Assembly (NCBI RefSeq): GCF_964199755.1
Contig: NC_133930.1
Coordinates: 30,557,071 to 30,621,070 of the forward strand
Source of the DNA: Larus michahellis
Taxonomy: Eukaryota > Chordata > Aves > Charadriiformes > Laridae
Length of the DNA stretch: 64,000 nucleotides
Direction of reading: 5' to 3'
Below the pieces are notes generated by a model that was given only the letters and a program-made list of their open reading frames with translations, made no database searches and had not been told where the DNA came from. Position numbers and translations under genes: made by a program. Numbering within the stretch: the first letter of the stretch is position 1; each line of letters begins with the position of its first letter. Positions 54,936 through 64,000 of this stretch are shown in pieces.

Positions 54936-56988
54936 AAGCATGGTTAAGAAAGACAAATGATGAAAAACCCTTCACACGAATCTGCTGGCATTTGGGAAAG
55001 ATGTGTTTAGTCACTGTGTTTGACCTTTGAAATCTTAAGGAAGTGTGCTAATGCAAAATTAGAATATGCACACAGATTCTGCAATTGTTAACTGTGCTTA
55101 ATTTACATAGACTACTTTATGGGCGTTTCACTCAGTTGAAGGATGAGAGCATCTGCTGTTTGATTTGACGGCTGCATGCAACTATAATGCTTCAGAACTG
55201 GGACTCAAGTAAAGAAAAAAACATGCAGAAATGTGACCCTGGAGAGAAAGGGGACACTGCAAACACGGCACCTTACTCTTCAGCAAGTCTTAATCTTAGG
55301 TTTTTCACTTGTATTGCCACGAAAATGGGCAGCTGTAGTTTTTATTGTATTTTGCCAGTTCTACTCACTCTGTTGGTAAGACAAAGCTGAAAAAGAGCTG
55401 AACTTCTCAGAAAGTCCAAGAGAACTAGGTGCTCCAATTCTATTATGATGCACTAGAGTTTAATAGCTTACCTGCCATCTTTGAAAATCTACTCAGAAAT
55501 GCTACACAAAATTCCCAGTGCAAAATTTGTCCTTCATGATGACAAAGATACACAACTGAGGGAGACATGCACCCTGTGAATTTTACGGAAAAGCAGTTGG
55601 CAGACTTTTAAAAACTGTTTTCATGCACAAACACAAAACTGACAGAGAGAGACACCAGTGAATTTCATATGTCCTTTTTAGAACCCTGAGTTTAGAGTTT
55701 AAGTGACTGTCTAGCTAAAAACACAAAAGAGATGGTAGTCACAATCATTTGCAGTTCCAGAACGAGGAAATAGGATTGCGTAGCCTATTTTCACTATAGC
55801 TTCTCTTGATGATACTGTAGCTCACTTACACTATTTCTGTTTCTGGAATAAATTCAGGATATCAAAAAGCTAAGGCTTAGGCTGCCTACCTCTCTGGCAA
55901 CAGCTACTTCTTTGAGTCCTCATACATGGAATGCCTCAGAGAGACAGACGTTCTTTCAACGACATCATCAGTTTCATTCATAGTAGCTCCCTAGCAAAAA
56001 CACCTCACATTAATTCATCACTCATCTTTAAGAGAACTTATAAAATTATCTAGTCCAAAGTAAACCTTCCATATGTTTCCAAAAGAGTTGAACCAGTTCA
56101 GGGCAATAGACAATGTCCTCTGTTCCTTGTAGCCTTCTCAAGAGCTGGATGCCTCATTATTAAACCTTATTTTAGCAAAATAGTGCCAAAACAAACGCCA
56201 AAAGAAATTCAATGGACCTCTGTCGCCATCTAAAGGTTGCAACAAAAGCACTCCCTGACCGATGTGACAGTTACACTGAATGCAACGGGATTCTCTGGGA
56301 TTACAGACTTTTTATTATCAGAGAAGTGTTTTATGTACTTAGGTAAGTAGCAATCAACGTTATGAAAGACTGATGAGAGTCAGAAGACAGAAGACAATCT
56401 AGGAACCCATTTCACTATGTTTCTCATATGCTGCAGGGTCAGTTCTCAATCTCGAAGTGATTCCTCTTGTAAACACCACTGAAGTAGACATAACTACACA
56501 GAGTATTAGTCTACTTAGGACAACTGCAGAAAATGGACATTCCTCACCATCAACGCTGGTGAGAAAAAAAAACACTGTTTAATATCATCAAGAATTTGTT
56601 CTTTGGTGTTTGAAGTCAGACACAGTAGGAAGAAAAGACAACATCAGCTGACATCACACTCATGAACAGATAAACTATTGCTTCTGATGGCTGTCTTTTA
56701 CATTTAGTACTTTCTAATAGTAGGTTCACAGGTTTTATTGCTCAGGTTTTATTTTATTTGGTGGAAAATATCATCGGAGAACTTGAGGTTTGGTGATGTA
56801 AATTTCCCCAGTTGAAGCATCTGACCCTACTCCTGTGAACACATTTAACTTGTAACTAATTAGGAAGCTATAAGCCGTGTGCATCTTCACAGCAACTGCC
56901 ACATGTGTTAAATAACACAGTCCGTACAACTGGAAAGTGAAAGTAAATGTTAATTTGATTGCTGCATCTTGCACTAGGCTAGCAACAC
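54936..56988. other. Spacer of the inverted duplication, part 4
   Basis: No repeat recognised. A minus-strand open segment (57010-56771) ends with a possible AG acceptor and a short GSDASTGEIYITK tail, but its phase does not fit the exon candidates upstream, so I do not call it. Confidence 0.45.
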
Positions 56989-57965
56989 TGATGCATTCAT
57001 CCTCGTTCATATGTTCCCCTTCTTTCCTCTAGGGTGGTTCCTTCAGGCTAGTGCAAGGCTACCGACACTTGCAATGCTTGTGTAACTCCAAACCATAAAC
57101 TGATGCTACCAATTAACTAAACAATAGGAAATTACCTCAGTGAAATGAAAGCCTGACTCATACAAGGCCTCTTACCATCTAACTACAAGGTTATTAATCA
57201 TTAGTTGTCTTGTTTAGGCTGTTTTACAGCCCAAAAAGGTAGAGGGTAAGAGCATGAATTCTGTCACTTCTGCCACCTGAGGTGGGCAGCTCCCACTCAC
57301 AGCCTGTACAGAAGAGGGGGAGGGGGGGAGGGAGCATCAGTGATTTGGATTCACAGCCCTTCCCTTGACTGTGAAATAAACACCTCAGGCTTGGACTTGT
57401 CATTGAAATAAAAATCAATGACAGAATGAAATAGCCTTCTATATGCCACTGCGGAATGGCAGGGGTTCAGTAGCCTTTTCTGAAGACGGGGCAAAAGAGA
57501 CACATGGACAGTAGGGAAAGGCAATGTCCTGTTGGACCAACTATTATTACTGTAGCCAGAAAAAGAGAATAAATCCAGGGATTCACCAGTTCTCTTGTCA
57601 GTGACAGCGGGCCCATATAGACACAGCTCCCTTGTTTAGTCCTTTGTTTTTGAGGTCCCAAGTGCTATTTAATTTATATGTTTTCTTCTGATGTTACAGA
57701 CACCACTGCTGTGCTCATTCACAAACAGAAATCCAAGACACCCCTTCTGGCCTCTGCTCTGTGGCACTCCGTAGCAACAGAGCATTCCTCGACTTGGCCA
57801 ACTTTGTCAGGCAGGTGACTGGCTGCCAACAACTAAACAGGCATAAGTATGGACCAAGGGTAGAATGGTAGCTAAACAGGCAAAAATCCTGACATGCCAG
57901 AACGGGTGGAGAACCAGGAGACACTGTCAAGTCAGCACTGGTGGCCCTGTAATGTTAATACTCAC

Positions 57966-58059
57966 AGTGACAAGCCGCTGCTTGGCCTGTGCTGAGGTGA
58001 GGAGATTCCGCACCCTCTCGTTGATTTTCTCCCAGCTGAGATCCAAACTGGAATTTACC
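57966..58059 (-). CDS. Candidate internal exon of an unidentified minus-strand gene
   Basis: 94 bp between a polypyrimidine-AG acceptor (tctcttttggtag) and a strong GTGAGT donor (57965-57960). It reads NSSLDLSWEKINERV, then RNLLTSAQAKQRLVT, an amphipathic helix-like peptide with 31 codons after one carried base. Synteny (human order SLC1A1-SPATA6L, opposite strands) makes SPATA6L plausible, and an R-V-x-x-L-L-x-S-x-x-A pattern would suit that family, but I cannot confirm it. Lies in a segment absent from the left arm. Confidence 0.4.
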
Positions 58060-58299
58060 CTACCAAAAGAGATCCAACAGATGCCTCTCAGTCCCCCTCT
58101 GGAGTGACATCATTTGATCCCTTTAGGCACGTTATTTCTAATGCCTCATTCCTCACATCCTTTCAAACCATCTTTTAAGATCGTGATGATCCCTTCATCC
58201 CCTCATACAGAATCTCTGAATAGGGACACACGCAAATAATTCTTCTCTTGTCCCTTTTCCCCTTCAGGATACTTATTTCTTCCTGACTTTTTCTTGGGG

Positions 58300-58620
58300 T
58301 TTTATACTCCCAGTGGAGCTCTCACTCTCTCCCCTTTATCCCCAGCTCCTCTTTCATTACTGCCCTCCAGACTTGTTCTATTTTCAACTGCATTCAGCAC
58401 TCTCTTCCCTGTACAGCCATGCTTCCCTACCTCATCCTTTCCTCCAGTCCTCTCTGCTTTGCCACGTATTCCATGAAGTCTCTTCCCCCACACCTCTGCC
58501 TTTCTTTCCCTCTTTCTCCTCTGACATGCCTTTCTCCTCCCCTTCTCTCTTCTCCTGCTTGCTGACCCTGCCCAAAGCAAAGGTTCCACAGGGCAAACTG
58601 GCTCCACCCCACCAGCCCTG
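58300..58620. repeat. Pyrimidine-rich tract
   Basis: About 300 bp strongly biased to C and T on the + strand (tctctcccctttatccccag, tttctttccctctttctcct and similar). It creates long open frames on both strands that are composition artefacts. It lies in the right-arm private segment near the 57966 exon candidate. Confidence 0.8.
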
Positions 58621-60418
58621 CCCCCCTGCACAAACGGCAGGGTCTAGACCTTCAAAAGGATGCAAGACAGACAAGCCTGCCAGGCGTCTCAGAGCAAAGT
58701 TAATGTTATCGCCATGATCTCCATGCAGTCGGGGCACATACACTGTGTAAGACTTTCACTGCCGTGGGCACCAGTAACAACATGAAAACAGAAAAGAAAT
58801 TAAGACAAAGGCTAAGACTGAATTGCAGTACCTGCCTGCAGGGAGGTTAAGATTCCGGGGACTAAATACAGGCAGCTTTTACACCATTTCAGATAGGAAA
58901 GAGCACACAAACTCGCATGCAAAGCAGGTGCATACGAGGGAAAACCGACAGGAGGCTTACGTTTTTCTGAAGCGGCAGCAGCAGCCCACACAGAGCATAC
59001 CAAATGGTATCAAGCTCTTGCGCTTAGCACCTGAATCCCCCAAAGGGTTCCCTTCCTGTTCTGACATTACCTTAATATCCAGCTGGGGTGAAGATAAAAC
59101 ATTTCCCTCTGGTTCAGCAATTTATTGTTAAGGTGGATATAATGCCTCTCTTAACCACATCACAGAAATACCATGTGGTTTAATCAAAGCATCAAAAAGC
59201 CCAAGTAAAAAGTAAACATCAAGACCTAAGGAAAAACAGGGGGTTTGAACAAGATGACCTCCAGCTTCAACCATTCTGTGAGTCTGTGATTCAAAATCCA
59301 GTTGTGAAAAGGCTGAGTAATTCGTTTGCCCAAAGACAGGGGAAAGCAGGTTCCCAGACGAAATACACCCAGGTAAAATACAAACCCGTAGCAGGAGTGC
59401 TCATAGTTTTGAATAAAAGGACTAATGTTTACAAAAGAAGGCCCCTTCACTTAAACAAAACAAAACAATCCCACCACAATTCTTACTACTCCTCTGCATT
59501 TTCTCTTGCAATTTATGGATTAATGGAAATGTGTTCTCTATTTCTGTAAAACTGGTATGAAAAGGCCTTTCATAAGGCTGAGTGCCCCGTGTGCTCATCC
59601 CACAAAAAATTCCTGACCTAAACAAGCATTCATGAATGGAGCATGTGGGGTTCTTCCTACACAAATTGAAGGGGATGATCATCCAGTTCCAACTGAAGGA
59701 CACAGGCAGCTGTATTATAGAGAGGAGGGCAACTGAATCTCAGTTCGTCTCCAGATAAGTATCATGAGCTCACCCCATGAAATTCAGAAACAATAAATGC
59801 GAAACCAATAGAAGGAGATACATCAGTTGTATTTGTCTACCTGAGGCAGCATTTAACTGCAGAACTCTCCAGGGAACTGCAGGAAAGTATTTCACAATAA
59901 TGAAAGCATATCATAAAGAGAAATAAAGAATTTGCATGGAACATAAATCTCATATTTCAGGGTATAAAGCCAACTATGAATTGACAGGGGTGACAAAAAC
60001 TTTCTTTGGGGTATTTCTTCATGCAGTTGTATTCTACATGGGTTTTCATGCCCCCTTCTGAAGGGTTTAGTCCTAGTCACTGAAGACTTGCTAGGTGAAC
60101 CATGGCTTCTCTATATATCTGTACAAAGAAAGCATTTCATGAAGAGTTGTCACAATTTTTCTAGTGAAGTTTATCTGCGAATGCTAAGTTCAATTTGCCC
60201 GAGAAGTCAGAAAGTGAATCTTTCTGGTTGTTCAGCTTGTGTTCTCACAGCACAAAGTCAGTCAGTTAACTAATCTGATTAAGAATTAGTAACCTGTTTT
60301 GAAAAGCAGAGGGACTCCCAACAGGACTTGGTCATTTGAGGTGTTGGGAGGCAGCAGATGAAGCTGTACGGTGAAAAGCTGAATCCCTCTGACTGGGAGG
60401 ATAATGCAAGTAACTCAC

Positions 60419-60487
60419 AGGTCCACCTCTTCCAAGAGATGATGAATCATGTTCAGAGGTAGTCTGTTCAGATGGTTCCTTGATCAT
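60419..60487 (-). CDS. Candidate internal exon of an unidentified minus-strand gene
   Basis: 69 bp, 23 codons in phase 0, between acceptor cttattccccag and donor GTGAGT (60418-60413). Reads MIKEPSEQTTSEHDSSSLGR plus GGP, a hydrophilic Ser-rich segment. Only one frame is open. Lies in the 1171-bp segment present only in the right arm. Weak alone; same strand as the neighbouring candidates. Confidence 0.35.
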
Positions 60488-62357
60488 CTGGGGAATAAGG
60501 AAGCAAATTTCCATAACTAGAATTGACACATAACATAGTATAAGAAAGAGACTGGGGAAAGAAAAGAAGGGAGAAGTTGTCATCCACTTTATGGAAAGGA
60601 AGCACAAGGGGGTTATTAGAGGTTAGCTGAAAATTCATAATGAACCATGAATGCAAACCCACTGCAAGGCACGTGAAATGGAAGCCCTTAAAACTAAGGC
60701 CCATAATTAACAAAAATATGCAGAACTCTTCACGCTGATGAGTGGCTGACAAAAGCTAATGAAACTCCTTATTTTAGCCAGATACTACCTCATTCATAAA
60801 AGGGCAGGACACCACAGGAAACACGAGCAAGCTGCTCCTGTCTTTACATACAAAAGTTTACTTTGCTCCATTAGGCTAAGGAGCATTCCTCCCAATGAGT
60901 TGTGCTGCCCCTTGACACGTGAGGGAACTGGGAAAAATGAGCCACACAGAAGCACCCTGGGAGAGGTTTTTACAAACCTGCATTTTCACCTTCATTTGCA
61001 AAGTGGGAGTTCAGGTGGACTGTGATTAAACAATGAAAAAAAACCAGAGGAGCAGCCCACTTTGGGATGAAAGAGGTTTGGTTCAGTGAAGAGCGGGAAG
61101 GTACTGAAAGATCATTTGATCTCATCTTTGATATCAGACATAATTAGTAGCATGCCTGATATTTGAGAGAAAAACAATGCCATTAATTGATAGAGCCTAA
61201 AACTGTGTCTCCATAACTACTTTTGCAACTCTGCCTTTACCATGTTAAAATGTCTTCTGTAAAGTTGTAAACAGCTGTAAACAGTAACGTTAGGCAAGGA
61301 AACTTCAGTATGATCTGTCACTATTTGTTTGCAAAATTAAGGATTTGGGGGGATTTTTTTTAATACCTTTGCTTACTTCTGTGGGCCTTTCATCTTCCCT
61401 ATGCCAAAATATCATGTCCCTCACATTTTCTCCATGGCAGACAACTAGAATTTCCCAATACTGTCTTCTGAACCATCAACCCTCCTCATGGAAGTGTTCT
61501 GTTAGAATACATAGTAACAGAAGAGACACCATTTTCCACTTCTTTTTTTTTTTTAATCACCTTAACTGAGGTATTTGACGCTTCACAGTTATCAAAAGAT
61601 GAAGCTAAAAAAAAAAAAAAAAAGAGTATTTCAGCAACTATTATTGGCAATTAATCTTACATTGGTGCTTTCAATACATTAGCACTAAAGTGTAAGAGAT
61701 ACCAAACAAAATGCAGAAAATGCGTAATGCCTCTTAAATTTCTGGGTACTCTAAAGAAATATGCATGAGTAAGAAGGACCGATCTGTACCAAGCTATTTC
61801 TCGTAACAGAAGCGCACAGATCTTCCGGCACTGTATGACTTCTTTGTCATTTCCCAATATGCTGATTGGATTATGAATAATTTGCATATGACAAGGGGCA
61901 GAACAGATGACACATGAAAACTGGTGCAACGTCATACTGATGCAGGGATTCAGCTATCCCCCAAAAGTATTTCTATTTGTGTGAATGCACTTCGGATGAG
62001 GACCTTTAGAGGCCCTCACTGAAACAACAACTCGACTAAGACATAGAAACCAAGTCAGTGAAGAAGAAAGACATCAGGATCTCCTTTTCCTGAAAGATCT
62101 GTTTTCTTCAGAGGCATATGCTGTTAACAAGGGGGAAATCCTTTGCTGGAACAACCCCTACGTATTCACATGCTGTCTCTTCTAGCCAGGTATTGCTACC
62201 TGTCCATCCCAGTGTTTTCTTTTGTGAACAGTTCATCTGAACTGAAAAACAGCACAAGCCTGCATACAGTTTTAAAAAGATTTGCTTGAGATAGGTAGTA
62301 ATATCAACAGCGGTATTAGCCCTGTTAGTATTATTACTAGCAGCAAATCACAAGTAC

Positions 62358-62466
62358 CTCGTTTCTCATGGGATTTAAGAGAATCTTTTGCTGATCTTAT
62401 ACTTTGCTTCACCTTACGGTAACATAACAGTGAGGTTACTTCAATGAATAATTTAGAACTGTCCAC
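62358..62466 (-). CDS. Candidate internal exon of an unidentified minus-strand gene
   Basis: 109 bp between acceptor ttcttttttag and donor GTACTT. Only one frame is open: VDSSKLFIEVTSLLCYRK, then VKQSIRSAKDSLKSHEKR, basic and helix-like. Alternative donors GTAAGG and GTGAAG lie inside. With the GTACTT donor its end phase (1) does not join directly to the exon at 60487, so either another exon lies between or an alternative donor is used. Confidence 0.35.
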
Positions 62467-63269
62467 CTAAAAAAGAAGAAATAATATGCAGATGCACTGC
62501 TTAACATACAAAGACTTGGTCTAATGTAAAGCACCTCCAGCCCTCACAGACAATAATAAATTCATTCTTCCTTCGTTTCTTATTCTTTTTTTTCCCTCCT
62601 CAAATTGCAAAAATATGTACACGCCATAATACAAACATTTTTCATAAAATCACCTCCTCTAAAACCACAGTTTGCTCTCCTTTGTAGATTTAACTTCGTA
62701 ACTAGAGACTTCCCACATAACATGAAGTTTCAGGACAAAACATAGAGCAAGAAACATACACAAGTTTTAGGAATATAAAGGGACATATTATTTCTGGAAG
62801 CAAGAACAACTTTTCTACTCCCAGTGTCCTGCACTGGCCCGCAGCTCTTTGCTGTGAAAATCATTCTAAAGCAAGACGTCTTCTTTTAAAAGTTAAGAAA
62901 TGCTGCTATGAAAGAAGCAATTAGAGTTGTTAACATAAGAGGCAGGGTCTTTCTTCTGCAGAGAAACACATCCTTGGCTCCCAGTTCCTGTTGACGTGAT
63001 CCCTGATCCCAGGGAGGACAAAGACTCCTCTTCCCCCTTCTGAGCACTGATTACATGAGTAGACAGCCCCTTAGTGCTAGACCAATAGTCCCTATAGCCA
63101 GTCATTACACCTTCTCTGCTTTCCACGCTACAATATAAATCCCCTCAAAGGACGGGTAGTGTTCCCCAATGCCAGATACGCACTGGAGCTTTCATGTGAT
63201 CTCAGCAAGTTCCACCGCCCACTTCCTCAAGGCGGGCAGTGGAAGGGCAGGTGCTGATCTCCTCTCTCT

Positions 63270-63556
63270 GGGGACCAGTGATCAGGCATGAGGAAATGGG
63301 ATGAAGCTACACCAGGGGAAGTTCAGAGTGGACATCAGGAAATGGTTCTTCACAGAGAAGCTGGTCGACCACTGGAACAGGATCCCCAGGGAAGTGGTCA
63401 TGGCACCAAGGCTGTCAGAGTTCAAGGAGCATCTGGACACTGCTCTTAGTCTAATGGTTTAATTTTAGGTGGTTCCGTGAGGAGCTGGACTCAATGATCC
63501 TTAAAGGTCCCTTCCAACTTGAGATATCCTGTGATTCTACGATTCTAGGATTCTTT
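63270..63556 (+). repeat. CR1-family 3' fragment (different subfamily)
   Basis: Plus-oriented: gaagctacaccaggggaagt, ccactggaacaggatcccca, gctggactcaatgatcctta and cccttccaactt, ending in gtgattctacgattctagga. The text differs from the other CR1 copies here and fits another CR1 subfamily. It lies just outside the right arm. Confidence 0.8.
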
Positions 63557-64000
63557 TTTAATATGTTTGGCAGTAAGATGGCAAAGAGTATGAAGACAAG
63601 GCCCAGGTCAGCAAGATTAGGAGTCTGGTTTTGTTGCTAAATATTGTGCAGATGTTTCAATAAGGTCACAGGATGCCACATTACTGGTTAATTTAGAATG
63701 GGAACCGTCAATAATGGACATTACACAAGAAGCAGTGTAGAAGAAACCTGCCCTGGCCAGCGTGGATGAACAAGGAACCTCTGACTGAGCTTTATCATGA
63801 AGACTGTGTACACAGACAGTGTACTGTGATATGGGTAAGCAGTGATGGGTCACCAGGCAGGAAAACAACAATGTTGCCTGAGCCTGCAAGAATGACGTTA
63901 GTGACCTAAGTTTGGTCCGTGGTAAGTTTATGGATCTAATTCTACTGGAAAACTTGTCTGGGCCTACAAAGAACTAGAAGACTTATAGGAACAGTAAACA
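63557..64000. other. Unidentified terminal sequence
   Basis: No gene or repeat recognised in the last 440 bases. Confidence 0.5.

Larger units (their letters stand above)
56989..63161 (-). repeat. Right arm of the large interrupted inverted duplication
   Basis: Reverse-complement partner of 40567-47694, with blocks in mirrored order. Private segments of this arm are 57322-59215 (1894 bp), 59660-60830 (1171 bp) and 61956-62791 (836 bp), each absent or replaced in the left arm. Each contains one of three exon-like sequences. The spacer between the arms is 47695-56988. The arm looks closer to the ancestral state because it lacks the left arm's CR1 insertions. Confidence 0.9.

Noticed and set aside
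58302..58743. Overlapping frames of 100-134 codons on both strands
   Set aside because: Produced by the pyrimidine-rich tract; low-complexity Ser/Pro/Leu on one strand and Lys/Arg/Gly on the other.
58640..58745. Possible minus-strand exon reading YVPRLHGDHGDNINFALRRL
   Set aside because: Acceptor is plausible but the donor is weak and the phase fits neither neighbouring candidate exon.

Overview
This is a 64 kb piece of a bird genome. Three things show it: a multi-exon vertebrate gene with GT-AG introns, a dozen fragments of CR1 LINEs ending in the 8-bp motif related to ATTCTATG, and an LTR of an avian endogenous-retrovirus type. There are no bacterial-style operons. The only host gene I can name is SLC1A1, the neuronal/epithelial glutamate-cysteine transporter EAAT3. 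Its human homologue lies on 9p24, and that region corresponds to the avian Z chromosome, so the window is probably Z-linked (inference).

Layout. Positions 1-26103 hold the 3' ten coding exons of SLC1A1 (+), running from the [12 protein letters not shown] exon at 7578 to the stop codon at 26101. The first exons lie upstream of the window. The 3' UTR follows, with polyadenylation signals at 26796, 27917 and 28088. Introns are ordinary, with one CR1 fragment at 8443, one at 181 and a possible solo LTR near 12.6-13.6 kb. Positions 28.1-30.8 kb are intergenic, with a recognisable LTR ending at 29790 and an AT-rich tract.

Positions 30.8-37.0 kb hold the most unusual item: a decayed Maverick/Polinton, a virus-like DNA transposon. 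On the + strand I can follow an integrase, a penton-type minor capsid protein, a core-like protein, the C-terminal part of the major capsid protein and the start of an adenain-type protease. A CR1 sits in the middle. On the - strand, convergent to these, lies a protein-primed family B DNA polymerase relic. All are broken by frameshifts and stops, although segments of 80-140 codons remain open. No terminal inverted repeats, packaging ATPase or polymerase palm motif were seen.

Positions 40.6-63.2 kb form a large interrupted inverted duplication. Five collinear blocks (40567-40936, 41484-42250, 43516-43919, 43925-44368 and 47362-47694) recur in reverse order and orientation at 62792-63161, 61243-61955, 60831-61234, 59216-59659 and 56989-57321. 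Four of the five pairs have exactly equal length and about 98-99.5% identity by eye. The spacer is about 9.3 kb. Segments private to the right arm contain three sequences that look like splice-flanked exons of a minus-strand gene. Synteny would suggest SPATA6L, but I could not confirm it.

Inside the left arm lies a 5'-truncated but otherwise strikingly intact CR1 (44723-46956, +) with a 713-codon uninterrupted reverse-transcriptase reading frame. It is inserted into an older, oppositely oriented CR1. This points to recent CR1 activity in this lineage. The rest of 37-64 kb is non-coding sequence with further CR1 fragments.
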